DNA of 18,191 nucleotides from Victivallales bacterium (GTDB taxonomy: Bacteria > Verrucomicrobiota > Lentisphaeria > Oligosphaerales > Oligosphaeraceae), in assembly GCA_017431185.1 (NCBI GenBank), contig JAFRLP010000598.1:1-18191 (forward strand). The letters are read 5' to 3'. The notes beneath the pieces were generated by a model. That model made no database searches, was not told where the DNA came from, and saw only the letters and a list, made by a program, of their open reading frames with translations. Both the position numbers and the translations under genes were made by a program. Shown here piece after piece: positions 1 to 7,374 of the stretch. Within the stretch, counting starts at the first letter, position 1, and every line of letters begins with the position of its first letter.

Positions 1-105
1 AGGTTCTCGCCGCCCACGGACTTGATGACCAGGGGCTCGACGTACTCAGACAGGCACCACAGCTCCTTGCCGGACACGCCGAAGGGGATCTTGCCGGCAG
101 GTTTG
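1..105 (-). pseudogene. Possible C-terminal-side fragment of an unidentified minus-strand protein, cut by the window edge
   Basis: On the minus strand the frame that reaches the window edge is open from about base 177 to base 1. From about base 105 downward it reads like real protein (PAGKIPFGVSGKELWCLSEY, then VEPLVIKSVGGEN at the edge). There is no start codon at its upper end, where it runs into sequence that is clearly coding on the other strand, so it appears truncated at a junction near base 100. The family is not recognised. The piece is short and could be chance; the plus-strand reading of the same bases looks less protein-like. Confidence 0.3.
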
Positions 106-522
106 ATCTGGCTTGTTACCTGTGTCGCCTGGAAGAAATGGCACGCACCCTGGATCTTTCTTCCGTGCCTGGCGATTCAGGTGCTGTTTGACGCGGCATG
201 GTCTTATTATGCGAGCGCTTACTATTTCAAGGTTTATCCGGTGAAGAAAACGATCCTGATCTACCGCAATGAACTGGATAAGAAACGCTTTGGATCCATT
301 CACGGGAAACCCTCCGAGCGGCTCTACCGCATAGATGAAGAATTGCGGTATGATGGATACAGCTTTGAGGAAATCCGGGATCGCCTGAATGGCTATGACG
401 CGGTGTTTGTCGCAGGGGTACATTCCCGCTGCCGCAACGGAATCGCGAAGTATTGTAAGGAAAAGGGAATTGTCGGCTTCTTCCTGCCGCATGTGGGCGA
501 TGTCATTATGCGGGATGCCCTG
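100..522 (+). pseudogene. Interior fragment of an undecaprenyl-phosphate sugar transferase (exopolysaccharide initiating enzyme)
   Basis: The plus-strand frame reads hydrophobic membrane segments (GLIWLVTCVAWKKW, then PWIFLPCLAIQVLFDAAW) followed by YYFKVYPVKKTILIYRNE and, near the end, GYDAVFVAGVHSRCRNGIAK and VGFFLPHVGDVIMRDA. This order matches the N-terminal half of bacterial polyprenyl-phosphate sugar phosphotransferases: membrane helices followed by a Rossmann-like region. The C-terminal catalytic sugar-transferase domain is missing, and similarity stops near base 522, where the frame turns to unrelated sequence. The N-terminal helices are also incomplete. Base composition is visibly lower in GC than the main gene block, which suggests a foreign source or a misjoined contig. 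It is not a functional gene. Confidence 0.6.
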
Positions 523-572
523 CTGGATGATACAAAAAGTCCATCAGGGACTGGTAATCGGAGCGCTGTATG

Positions 573-630
573 GAATCCCCCGCCGATGTCGTTCTTGACC
601 GATTCCGCCACGGTGAAGCCGTTGCGGCGA
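573..630. repeat. 58-bp direct repeat, copy 1: shard of a GNAT acetyltransferase gene
   Basis: These 58 bases match 1898-1955 in the same orientation with two mismatches (606 versus 1931 and 621 versus 1946). On the minus strand they encode RRNGFTVAESVKNDIGGGF, the C-terminal motif of a GNAT acetyltransferase. Flanking codons on both sides are unrelated to GNAT, so only this shard is present. Together with copy 2 it brackets the Rpn nuclease gene. Confidence 0.9.
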
Positions 631-674
631 AATGTTGGAGGAAAACGGTGCCATGTCGCTCCATTGAGTGATAC

Positions 675-692
675 CAGAAAAATCTTTTTCTG
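675..692. repeat. Short A/T palindrome upstream of the Rpn gene
   Basis: CAGAAAAA is followed by a 2-base spacer (TC) and then TTTTTCTG, a perfect 8-bp inverted repeat. It lies about 100 bp ahead of the GTG at 796 in an AT-rich stretch. It could be a protein-binding site or an insulating hairpin; function is unknown. Confidence 0.5.
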
Positions 693-714
693 AAAAAAAT
701 TATCTCTTTTTAAC

Positions 715-742
715 TTGCAAATCTGAGATGATAGGTTATCTT
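715..742 (+). promoter_or_regulatory. Candidate promoter for the Rpn nuclease gene
   Basis: TTGCAA (715-720), a 16-bp spacer and TATCTT (737-742) each match four of six consensus positions. The surrounding 690-780 stretch is AT-rich, unlike the neighbouring coding DNA, as expected of a promoter region. The match is modest. Confidence 0.35.
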
Positions 743-795
743 GTAATTGTTGATTGTCTCTGCTTAAATTATCCCAAAGAACAAGGAGCGAAACA

Positions 796-1824
796 GTGTC
801 GAAGATAGACTTGGCATGGAAATGTTTTCTGGAGGATTCTCGCAATGTCGCGGGGGTGCTGAACCTGGCACTGAATCCAGGCGGAACGGCTTGCTTCACG
901 CCAGAGCGGATAAAGCCGGAAAGCCCATACGAGGTTCTGGTTCCGGATGACACGGGCGACGGCAAGTCGCGCCCCGTCGAGAGACTGCGCGACTCCTGCT
1001 TCACGGTCGCCTGGGGGCAGGGCGAGAGCTGCACCTGCGCCATCATGGGCATCGAGAACCAGTCTGACTTCGACCCGCTGATGACCCATCGCGTGCTGTT
1101 CATGAATCTGCTCCGCTACAATCGGCAGCGGGATGCGCTGATGACGCAATGCCGGAGAATCAGGAGTCCGCGGAAACGGCGCAAGGAACTTTGCCGGTTA
1201 TGCCGGAATCCTCCTTTTCACCAGGTGTTCACCCTGGTCGTGAACTCGGGCAGGAAGAGATGGCCCCGCGGACGGACTTTCCGGGAACTGGTGGCCAAAG
1301 TCACTCCCCCGCTGCGCAAGGAGGATATACCGCAATTCCGCATGAGGGTTCTGGATTTATGTCATGTTCCTGACAAATTTCTGCCGGGCGCCGAGAAAAA
1401 TCTCAGAACCGTGATAAAGTATATGAAGAATAGGGGGCATCCAAGGGTGTTGCGAAGGATGCTGGAGCAGGATGAGGATTTCAGGGGTGTGCCGAAGGAT
1501 ACGGTGTGCCTCATAAAAGCCATCTCGGGCGCTCAGTTCGAGATACCAGAAACAGAGGAGAGGATTGACATGTGCTACGCGGAAAAGGTTTGGTGCAGAC
1601 AAGCCAAAGAGCAGGGCAAGAGGGAAGGCAAGAGGGAAGGCAAGAGGGAAGGAAAGAAGGAAGGAAATGAGCAGGGAATGTCCCGCTATGTCGCCAGGCT
1701 GAATGCCCTGGGCGTCGCCTTCCAGGAAATAGTCTCGTATCTTGCCAAGGATTTCAAGATGTCGCAACGCAAGGCGAGGATTTGGCTGGAGGCGCATCCA
1801 TTGGATGCGACCATTTCCCGCTGA
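796..1824 (+). CDS. Rpn-family PD-(D/E)XK nuclease / putative transposase
   Basis: A 342-residue protein of the Rpn (recombination-promoting nuclease, formerly 'YhgA-like transposase') group. The GTG at 796 is chosen because AAGGAG lies 7-8 bases upstream and because the family usually opens with a K-x-D-x-x-W-K segment, here at residues 3-9; the frame can be extended to an ATG at 754, but without a ribosome site. Putative nuclease residues are D66 in ERLRDSCF and E87/Q89 in GIENQSD, the usual form in this group. Residues about 275-290 are four KREG-type repeats, common as a charged tail linker, followed by a helical segment ending RKARIWLEAH. Family members in E. coli promote RecA-independent recombination; here that activity is only inferred. 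The gene stands alone on the plus strand, convergent with the rhamnosidase-GNAT gene (37 nt between stops), and is bracketed by a 58-bp direct repeat. Confidence 0.8.
   Translation: MSKIDLAWKCFLEDSRNVAGVLNLALNPGGTACFTPERIKPESPYEVLVPDDTGDGKSRPVERLRDSCFTVAWGQGESCTCAIMGIENQSDFDPLMTHRVLFMNLLRYNRQRDALMTQCRRIRSPRKRRKELCRLCRNPPFHQVFTLVVNSGRKRWPRGRTFRELVAKVTPPLRKEDIPQFRMRVLDLCHVPDKFLPGAEKNLRTVIKYMKNRGHPRVLRRMLEQDEDFRGVPKDTVCLIKAISGAQFEIPETEERIDMCYAEKVWCRQAKEQGKREGKREGKREGKKEGNEQGMSRYVARLNALGVAFQEIVSYLAKDFKMSQRKARIWLEAHPLDATISR
1615..1662 (+). repeat. Coding 12-bp tandem repeat in the Rpn gene
   Basis: The unit GGCAAGAGGGAA occurs three times exactly (1615-1650), and a fourth degenerate unit follows (1651-1662). 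It encodes GKRE repeats. The length is a multiple of three, so gain or loss of units would keep the frame. Confidence 0.85.
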
Positions 1825-1861
1825 AGCGCTGCGTTGTAATCATGGACCCGCCAGACCGCTT

Positions 1862-4669
1862 CTATAATTCCCTTGCCATCACGTAGTCGTCCATGAAGAA
1901 TCCCCCGCCGATGTCGTTCTTGACCGATTCGGCCACGGTGAAGCCATTGCGGCGATAGGCGCGGATGGCGGCGTCATTGTGCTTGTTGACATTGAGCACG
2001 GCCCGATGGTAGCCTGCCTGGCGCAAGGCATCCAGACCGAACAGAATCAGGTGTGTGCCCAGTCCCTGTCCCTGCCATGGGGTGTCCAAATAGATTTTGT
2101 GCAGTTTTGCCGTTCCCTCCGGGTGGTAGGGCGACCACTGGAGATAACCTGCGGGCTGCCCGTTCACATAGAGGAGATGGTAGGTGTATCCCGCGTCGAA
2201 TTCCTTGTCCATGACGGCTGGAGAGTACATCATGTCCATCATGTAGGGGATTTGGGCTGGCGCCAGGATGGGGGCGAAGGTGAGTGGCCAGACGTGTGCG
2301 GCAATGGTGCGCACGGTCGCCAAATCGTCCTTATTCTCTGCTTTGGCCAGTTTGACCTGTAGGTCATGGATGCGTCCCAGTTTGATGCCTGGCAGGGTTT
2401 CCGCCACGCATTCAGTGCCCTCGGGGTGAATGACGGTCAGTTCCAGTGCGCCGTCCCGTCTGGTCCAGGAGAGCGTGATGTCTCCCTGCGGGGTGGGGAT
2501 GGTGCCGCCCATTCCGGGGAACCGTCCGCTGTCAAAGGGGCGGACACGGAAGCGTCGGAAGCCGTTCTCCAATGGTTCCACGCCGAGCAGCAGCGCCTTG
2601 GCGTAATAGACGGGGGCGGCGCTCCAGCCGTGGCAGAGACTGCCTGCCTGGTGGAACTCCGCCTGACCAGTGGATTGCTCCCAGAAGGTCGTGGCATCCT
2701 GACGAAGCATGTCGCTGTAGATGCCCAGCAGGTAGTCCTCGAAATCGCGGCGTTGGGCTGCGGGCAGGGAGGGCAAGGCACGGAGCAGATAGGGGAAGGC
2801 GCTGAAGGAGATGGGGAGCAGGGCCTCATTTCCTGAAAGGATGGCCTGCCAGATGCGTGAGGCATCCTCGGACGAGACCAGGTTCAATGCCAGAGCCATC
2901 GCCTGCGTGTGAATGTGGAGAGGAGAGCCCGTGTCCAGGGAACTGCGGAACAGCCCTGTGTCCGTGCGGCAAAGCCGTGCGACGGCGGAGCCGAGTTCGT
3001 CCGCCAGCGTGCCATGCATTCCAGGGAAGAGCCGTTCCGCCGAGCGGAGCGCCTCGCAGAGATAGAGGTTGTAGATGCCGATGTTGTCATCCTCGGAATT
3101 GCCGTCCAGCCCTTTGACCCATTCGAAGAAATTCCAGATGCTGCGGGGGGAGGAGGTGTCGGGTGGCGGCAGATAGAGTCCTGCCTGGTTGCGACGTGAC
3201 AGCGCGGCGTCCAGGATGTATTCGACCGTGGCGCGATGGCCTTCGGCGAATGCATGGTCGCCCGTATAAAGGACGTATTCGGAGAGTTCCGTAATCCAGG
3301 TCAGCGAGAAACTTGGGATGGACAGTTCTGCGGCGGACGGAGAGACGATGCGCAGTTGCCCGTCCCGGAAACGGCACCGTCCCAGCAAGTCCAAGGAGTG
3401 GCGGGCGAAGGCGGAGTTGCCCCAGACGTAGTATCCGTAGAGCATCTGGTTGCGGGAGTCGTAGGCGTAGAGGGCCTGTTCGCGCCATGGGCAGTCCTCG
3501 TAGTGCTCGTGCATGCAGCAGACGAGTGTGCGGAGGGAGGTGTCGTAGATCTGGCGGAGGAGCAGGTCGTCCGTCTGGAGAGGGCGTTCCGTCTCCAGAG
3601 GCGGAAGGGTCTCCTCCAGCGAGACCTGGTGGATGATGGTGGCTTTGGCCTGCGGCCCCGTGACATGCAGCGCTAGATAACGGCAGCCCAGGCGACGGAA
3701 CCGCTGGCGCAGGAAGTTGCGCCCCTGTCGGCAGAGGAGGACATCGCAGAAACTGCGCGAATTGATGCTGGCGCGGACACGACCGTCGGCGAGATGTTCG
3801 CCGTGGGCGATGTCGATTCGCGTGCCTTCGGCTGCCTCGACATCCAGGCAGAGGAAGCCAGTGGTTTCGCGCCCCAGGTCAAAGATGGCGTAGAATCCGC
3901 AACCGTCTGGCAGGACATCGGCTTGGAGTGCCAGGGGCCGCTGACCATTCAGGAAGAAAGAGGGTGTGACGCAACCGATTATCTGCACATCCTCGAACAG
4001 CTCCTGAATGGGGACGGGATGCATCATGTCGGTCTGGCAGAGTTTGCCTGCGTCTGGAATGGCATCATGCTCACGGCGCAGAATCCCTTGGGCGACCAGG
4101 CGGGTTTCCTGCGGTGGCAGGACACGGCAGGGAGGGATGGCCCGGGGAATGAGTTTCCACTGGTTGGCAGGGAGTTCGGAAGCCTCCTCCCAGCCCGTGT
4201 CGTCGAAACCGAGGTTCTGCCAGCTGTCCGGGACAAGCCGGAAATCATGCCGGAACGTGAAGCCCAGCTGTGAGGAGACGCGTATGTCGCAAGGGAGGAA
4301 AGATGGGTCCGCCAGCCGTTTCCAGCCACGGCCAGTGGCGTGGACTGCCTGTACACCCTGACGTACCTCCAGCCATAGGCCAGGCACATCATGCACATGG
4401 CTGAAGTCGCTGATGCCCAAATTATAGACCCGGACGGCGAGGACATTCGCGCCCTCTTGCAACTCCACTTTCAGCGTGGTGTATTCGTGCAGTGGCGGCA
4501 GTTCGGAGGACTGCTCCACCTCCAAACGCTCTCCGTTCAGCCATAGTTCGCAGTCGGACTCCGCCGACACCAGCAGAGTGGCCTCTCCTGCGGAACCTGA
4601 GAATACCGAACGGAACAGGGTGCAGCTGTTGATGTCGGCTGCTGCCGCTAAAATGTGCTTTTCTGTCAT
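1862..4669 (-). CDS. GH78-like alpha-L-rhamnosidase fused to a GNAT N-acetyltransferase
   Basis: A 935-residue two-part protein. The ATG at 4667-4669 follows AAAGGA and lies 4 nt after the MFS stop. Residues about 1-350 are beta-rich domains, including a carbohydrate-binding-like part (SAESDCELWLNGERL). Residues about 355-700 look like the six-hairpin barrel of GH78-type rhamnosidases, with EDCPWREQALYAYDSR at 391-406; D392, R396, E397 and D404 lie in the expected active-site segment. A beta C-terminal domain follows. From V772 to the end is a complete GNAT acetyltransferase: LAKAEN start, MMDMMYSPAVM, acetyl-CoA loop WQGQGLG at 865-871, and C-terminal DIGGGFFMDDYVM. Rhamnosidases do not normally carry a GNAT domain, so this is either a true fusion or two overlapping genes joined by a one-base indel near 2367. 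There is no signal peptide, so hydrolysis would be cytoplasmic, consistent with the transporter upstream. Confidence 0.82.
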   Translation of the reverse strand: MTEKHILAAAADINSCTLFRSVFSGSAGEATLLVSAESDCELWLNGERLEVEQSSELPPLHEYTTLKVELQEGANVLAVRVYNLGISDFSHVHDVPGLWLEVRQGVQAVHATGRGWKRLADPSFLPCDIRVSSQLGFTFRHDFRLVPDSWQNLGFDDTGWEEASELPANQWKLIPRAIPPCRVLPPQETRLVAQGILRREHDAIPDAGKLCQTDMMHPVPIQELFEDVQIIGCVTPSFFLNGQRPLALQADVLPDGCGFYAIFDLGRETTGFLCLDVEAAEGTRIDIAHGEHLADGRVRASINSRSFCDVLLCRQGRNFLRQRFRRLGCRYLALHVTGPQAKATIIHQVSLEETLPPLETERPLQTDDLLLRQIYDTSLRTLVCCMHEHYEDCPWREQALYAYDSRNQMLYGYYVWGNSAFARHSLDLLGRCRFRDGQLRIVSPSAAELSIPSFSLTWITELSEYVLYTGDHAFAEGHRATVEYILDAALSRRNQAGLYLPPPDTSSPRSIWNFFEWVKGLDGNSEDDNIGIYNLYLCEALRSAERLFPGMHGTLADELGSAVARLCRTDTGLFRSSLDTGSPLHIHTQAMALALNLVSSEDASRIWQAILSGNEALLPISFSAFPYLLRALPSLPAAQRRDFEDYLLGIYSDMLRQDATTFWEQSTGQAEFHQAGSLCHGWSAAPVYYAKALLLGVEPLENGFRRFRVRPFDSGRFPGMGGTIPTPQGDITLSWTRRDGALELTVIHPEGTECVAETLPGIKLGRIHDLQVKLAKAENKDDLATVRTIAAHVWPLTFAPILAPAQIPYMMDMMYSPAVMDKEFDAGYTYHLLYVNGQPAGYLQWSPYHPEGTAKLHKIYLDTPWQGQGLGTHLILFGLDALRQAGYHRAVLNVNKHNDAAIRAYRRNGFTVAESVKNDIGGGFFMDDYVMAREL
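1898..1955. repeat. 58-bp direct repeat, copy 2, inside the GNAT domain of the rhamnosidase-GNAT gene
   Basis: This is the intact context of the shard at 573-630 (56 of 58 bases identical). Here it encodes RRNGFTVAESVKNDIGGGF within the complete GNAT C-terminus, which continues to the stop at 1862-1864. Confidence 0.9.
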
Positions 4670-4673
4670 GGTT

Positions 4674-5915
4674 TTATCCTTTGTGTTGGCGGTGGTGAAG
4701 TCGGGCGAACAACAGAACAACCGCTCCGAAGGTGAGGAAGGCCGCGAGTGCAGCGTAGGCGGTGGCGACACGCCCCGCGTCAAAAAGCACGCCGACCAGA
4801 ATGGGGGCGGCGATGCAGCCCAGAGAGCCGCTGGAGACGATGATGCCGCTGGCTGCACCGCTGTCCTCCAGGTTGCGGCTGGATGCCAGGCTGACGATGA
4901 ACGGCCAGATGCCGGAACAGACCAGACCCGTCACGCCGAAGAAGACCATGCTGACCGGCCAGGCCTTGAGCCAGCCCTGGGGAAGCACCAGCAATGCCAC
5001 CAGGAACATCAGCGAGGCAATCAGGTATTCGTTGACCAGGCGAGGAGGCACATTCGCGCAGATGATGCGTCCCAGGCATACGCCAGCCCAGAGGACGGGC
5101 AGACAGTAGATGGACATGTTTTCAGGTGCGTGCAGCACCTCGCGCAGATGGATGGCGCAGAATGCCGCCAGGCTGGTTTCCGTGAGGACATAGCAGAAGA
5201 TGGCAATCCCTGGAGCCAGCACGGAGGGAAGGATGCGAAGGGTCGATTTCAGGTTGCCGTGGGAGGCGCGCCCCTGACTGCCGGCTGGCAGCCGAAGGCG
5301 GGTGCAGACCAGGCCCAAAGCCAGTCCCAGCGCCGCCATGGCACCGTAGAACCACCGCCAGGAAACCCCCTTGGGCAGCAGCCACCCCATCACGAAGGTG
5401 GGGATGGCCGCCCCCAGGCAGTAGGCCGCCTGGCTGACGTTCTGGTAGAAACTGGAGGAGGTGGGGTGCAGGTCAGTCAGGATGGCGGCTCCCACGCCCT
5501 CCAGGGAACCCCCTCCAGCCCCCAAGATGAATGCGCCCAGGGCGATGGACAGGAAGGCGATGCGGTACGGCGTGGCCTCCACTCCCCAGCCTTCCAGTAT
5601 GGCCTTCACCAGATGGCCGATCTCAGGCGAGAACAGCCAGCCGGTTGCTCCCAGGGCGCAGACCATGCAGCTCAGGAGCACGATTTTCTTTTTGCCCATT
5701 CGGTCAGAGAGAATGCCGCCCAGCACGCAGGTCACGTAATACCCCACCGCAAACACCGACACGGTTGCGGAAAGCAGTTCGGGCTTGACGCCGAAGCACT
5801 CGCTCAAACGTCCCATCGCCGCGTAGATGACATTGGCGGTCAGGGCGTAGTAGAACATGATCAGCATCACCGCGAAGGTGGCGAAGCGATTTTCGGGGGT
5901 GGCGGATTCATCCAT
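4674..5915 (-). CDS. Major facilitator superfamily transporter, probably for the sugar used by the downstream rhamnosidase
   Basis: 413 residues with about 12 hydrophobic segments. MFS motif A is GGILSDRMGKKK at residues about 65-76, in the loop between helices 2 and 3. The N-terminus (MDESATPENRFATFAVM) is a short cytoplasmic lead before helix 1. The ATG at 5913-5915 has no clear Shine-Dalgarno and lies 7 nt after the preceding stop, so it is probably translated by coupling. The gene ends 4 nt before the rhamnosidase-GNAT start, which ties the two in one transcript. The substrate cannot be read from the sequence; a rhamnoside or oligosaccharide is inferred only from the neighbour. Confidence 0.85.
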   Translation of the reverse strand: MDESATPENRFATFAVMLIMFYYALTANVIYAAMGRLSECFGVKPELLSATVSVFAVGYYVTCVLGGILSDRMGKKKIVLLSCMVCALGATGWLFSPEIGHLVKAILEGWGVEATPYRIAFLSIALGAFILGAGGGSLEGVGAAILTDLHPTSSSFYQNVSQAAYCLGAAIPTFVMGWLLPKGVSWRWFYGAMAALGLALGLVCTRLRLPAGSQGRASHGNLKSTLRILPSVLAPGIAIFCYVLTETSLAAFCAIHLREVLHAPENMSIYCLPVLWAGVCLGRIICANVPPRLVNEYLIASLMFLVALLVLPQGWLKAWPVSMVFFGVTGLVCSGIWPFIVSLASSRNLEDSGAASGIIVSSGSLGCIAAPILVGVLFDAGRVATAYAALAAFLTFGAVVLLFARLHHRQHKG

Positions 5916-5922
5916 AAAACAA

Positions 5923-6273
5923 TCAGCGGAAAGTGATATTCAGAACGAAGGGAAGATGCGATTGCACTTCGTCACGCAAAAGGCGGGACAATAGTTCCTG
6001 AAATCGGTTCTGGTCTGCACGGGAGGCAATCCCCGCATCGGCGAGGCATTCGCGGAAACGAGGCACCAGCAGGTGAGCGGGACTGTCCATTGTCCGTTTG
6101 GCCGCCCAGTCGCCCCGAAGGGACTTCAGCAGATTCAGCAGGGCCGGAGCCAGTTTGTCCATGGCCGTCGCCAGGGCGATTTCGGAGAGCCAGCCACTGC
6201 ACAGCTGTTCCCCCAGGGCCGCCAGCCCCAGGCCGACGCGGATGCGGGGAAAAAGCGTGGAGCACGGCAGCAC
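5923..6273 (-). CDS. Downstream half of the ATP-cone-like protein, separated by an in-frame TAA
   Basis: The frame is open from the TAA at 6310-6312 to the TGA at 5923-5925 (129 codons after the TAA) and is the same frame as the upstream ORF, with no shift. The first possible start is a GTG at 6271-6273 with no convincing ribosome site, giving 116 residues. The peptide is mostly helical (LGLAALGEQLCSGWLSEIAL, then FQELLSRLLRDEVQSHLPF). No family is recognised. It most likely forms the C-terminal half of a single ~308-residue protein whose gene carries a nonsense mutation, is recoded, or has a sequencing error. Independent expression of this half by reinitiation is possible but lacks support. 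The MFS gene starts 7 nt downstream. Confidence 0.5.
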   Translation of the reverse strand: MLPCSTLFPRIRVGLGLAALGEQLCSGWLSEIALATAMDKLAPALLNLLKSLRGDWAAKRTMDSPAHLLVPRFRECLADAGIASRADQNRFQELLSRLLRDEVQSHLPFVLNITFR

Positions 6274-6309
6274 ATGCAGGACGCCGTTCTCCAGCAGGTG
6301 GGCGGTCTC

Positions 6310-6846
6310 TTAGGAGAGGTTTTCGCGCCAGGACACCGTGTCCGCCGACTCGTTGGAGGCGTTGACCAGGAAATGGAGCGCCAGCGCGGTCACCAAATCC
6401 TCGGAGACGAGCCGTAGGCCGTCCCGCTCCAGGCTGGCTGCGATTTTGTCGGCAAGGTCCTTTGCTTGTGACACCCCAAGAGGGAGAGACCGGCGAAGTC
6501 TAGCGATGAGCGAGGCGATTGTCCAGGCCCCCATGGTGGCGCGCGCGCTCGCCAGCGGGTCTGGGGCCCGTTTGGCGGAGTATTCCCGGGCAACGTCGTT
6601 GTAGCCCAGAGCCTCCAGCACCGTTTTGACCAGTCGGTCAATCTCTGGCCGTGAATACAGCCTGGCTGAATTGGTGCGTATCTGCTCCTCCACCATCAGG
6701 GCGGTCTCCTCGGCCATCCAGGCATCCCGAAAGCCCAATGCCTGGAAGGAGTCGAGCAGTTCGCGCTCCAGTTCCCCGATATCCAGTTCGCAGGGACGCC
6801 CCCTGCCGTCCTGGATGCGGAGGCATTCTGTGGCGAAATGGATCAT
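6310..6846 (-). CDS. ATP-cone-like domain protein, N-terminal part (truncated by TAA)
   Basis: 178 residues up to the TAA at 6310-6312. The ATG at 6844-6846 overlaps the nrdR stop (ATGA), so translation is probably coupled. Residues about 8-95 have the layout of an ATP-cone: IQDGRGRPCELDIGELEREL, a helix with a glycine turn, VEEQIRTN, then SRPEIDRLVKTVLEALGYND and VAREYSAKR. This matches the order in NrdR's own cone (VKRDGRREDF..., IGELVMEALRNVDEVAYVRF). The rest, about 96-178, is helical and unassigned. By analogy with other ATP-cones it may bind ATP/dATP and sense nucleotide levels alongside NrdR; this is inference from fold pattern and position. The reading frame continues past the TAA for 129 codons. 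Confidence 0.6.
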   Translation of the reverse strand: MIHFATECLRIQDGRGRPCELDIGELERELLDSFQALGFRDAWMAEETALMVEEQIRTNSARLYSRPEIDRLVKTVLEALGYNDVAREYSAKRAPDPLASARATMGAWTIASLIARLRRSLPLGVSQAKDLADKIAASLERDGLRLVSEDLVTALALHFLVNASNESADTVSWRENLS

Positions 6847-7346
6847 GGGCGCGTTTCTTCAGGCGGGGGCACGCCCTCCGCAGAGGGATTCTCCGCATGG
6901 GTCGGCAGTCCCTTGATGGTGTTGATGAACTCCTCTGTATCCTGGAAATGCCGATAGACGGAGGCGAAACGGACATAGGCCACCTCATCCACATTCCGCA
7001 GCGCCTCCATCACCAGTTCGCCGATATGGGTGGACTCAACCTCTGACGACGGCTCCTGAACCAGTCTGGTGGTGATGTCATTGACGATGTTCTCAATCTG
7101 CTCCTGGCTGATGGGACGCTTCCAACAGGCCAGGCGGATGCCCTCCCGCAACTTGTCCGGCTTGAAGTCCTCGCGCCGCCCGTCACGCTTGACCACGTAG
7201 ATGTCCGCGGGAATGATCGATTCGTAGGTGGTGAACCGAAAATTGCACTCCAGGCATTGACGACGCCTGCGGATGACGTCGCCCTCCTTGGAGATTCGGG
7301 TCTCTATCACTTTGTCGTTGTTGTTTTGACACTTGGGACAACGCAT
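6843..7346 (-). CDS. nrdR: Transcriptional repressor NrdR
   Basis: 167 residues, slightly longer than the usual 150-160. The ATG at 7344-7346 is chosen because it begins the conserved MRCPKCQ and follows AAAGGAG by 10 nt. The zinc ribbon uses C3, C6, C31 and C34 (CPKC...CLEC), followed by RRRRQCLECNFRFTTYE. The ATP-cone runs from about residue 47 (VVKRDGRREDF) to about 135 (EVAYVRFASVYRHF). NrdR represses ribonucleotide reductase genes in response to ATP/dATP by binding NrdR boxes. The stop overlaps the next start by four bases. The acidic/proline C-terminal tail (SAEGVPPPEETRP) is extra to the core family. Confidence 0.97.
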   Translation of the reverse strand: MRCPKCQNNNDKVIETRISKEGDVIRRRRQCLECNFRFTTYESIIPADIYVVKRDGRREDFKPDKLREGIRLACWKRPISQEQIENIVNDITTRLVQEPSSEVESTHIGELVMEALRNVDEVAYVRFASVYRHFQDTEEFINTIKGLPTHAENPSAEGVPPPEETRP

Positions 7347-7374
7347 GTCTGAAAAACTCCTTTTCGTGAAGAAA

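Noticed and set aside
2366..2836. Long plus-strand open frames opposite the rhamnosidase gene
   Set aside because: Antisense shadows of a GC-rich gene; low-complexity composition and no family resemblance.
4476..5936. 486-codon plus-strand open frame opposite the MFS gene
   Set aside because: Its product is rich in G, Q, H and D with no domain, while the minus strand encodes a clear MFS protein.
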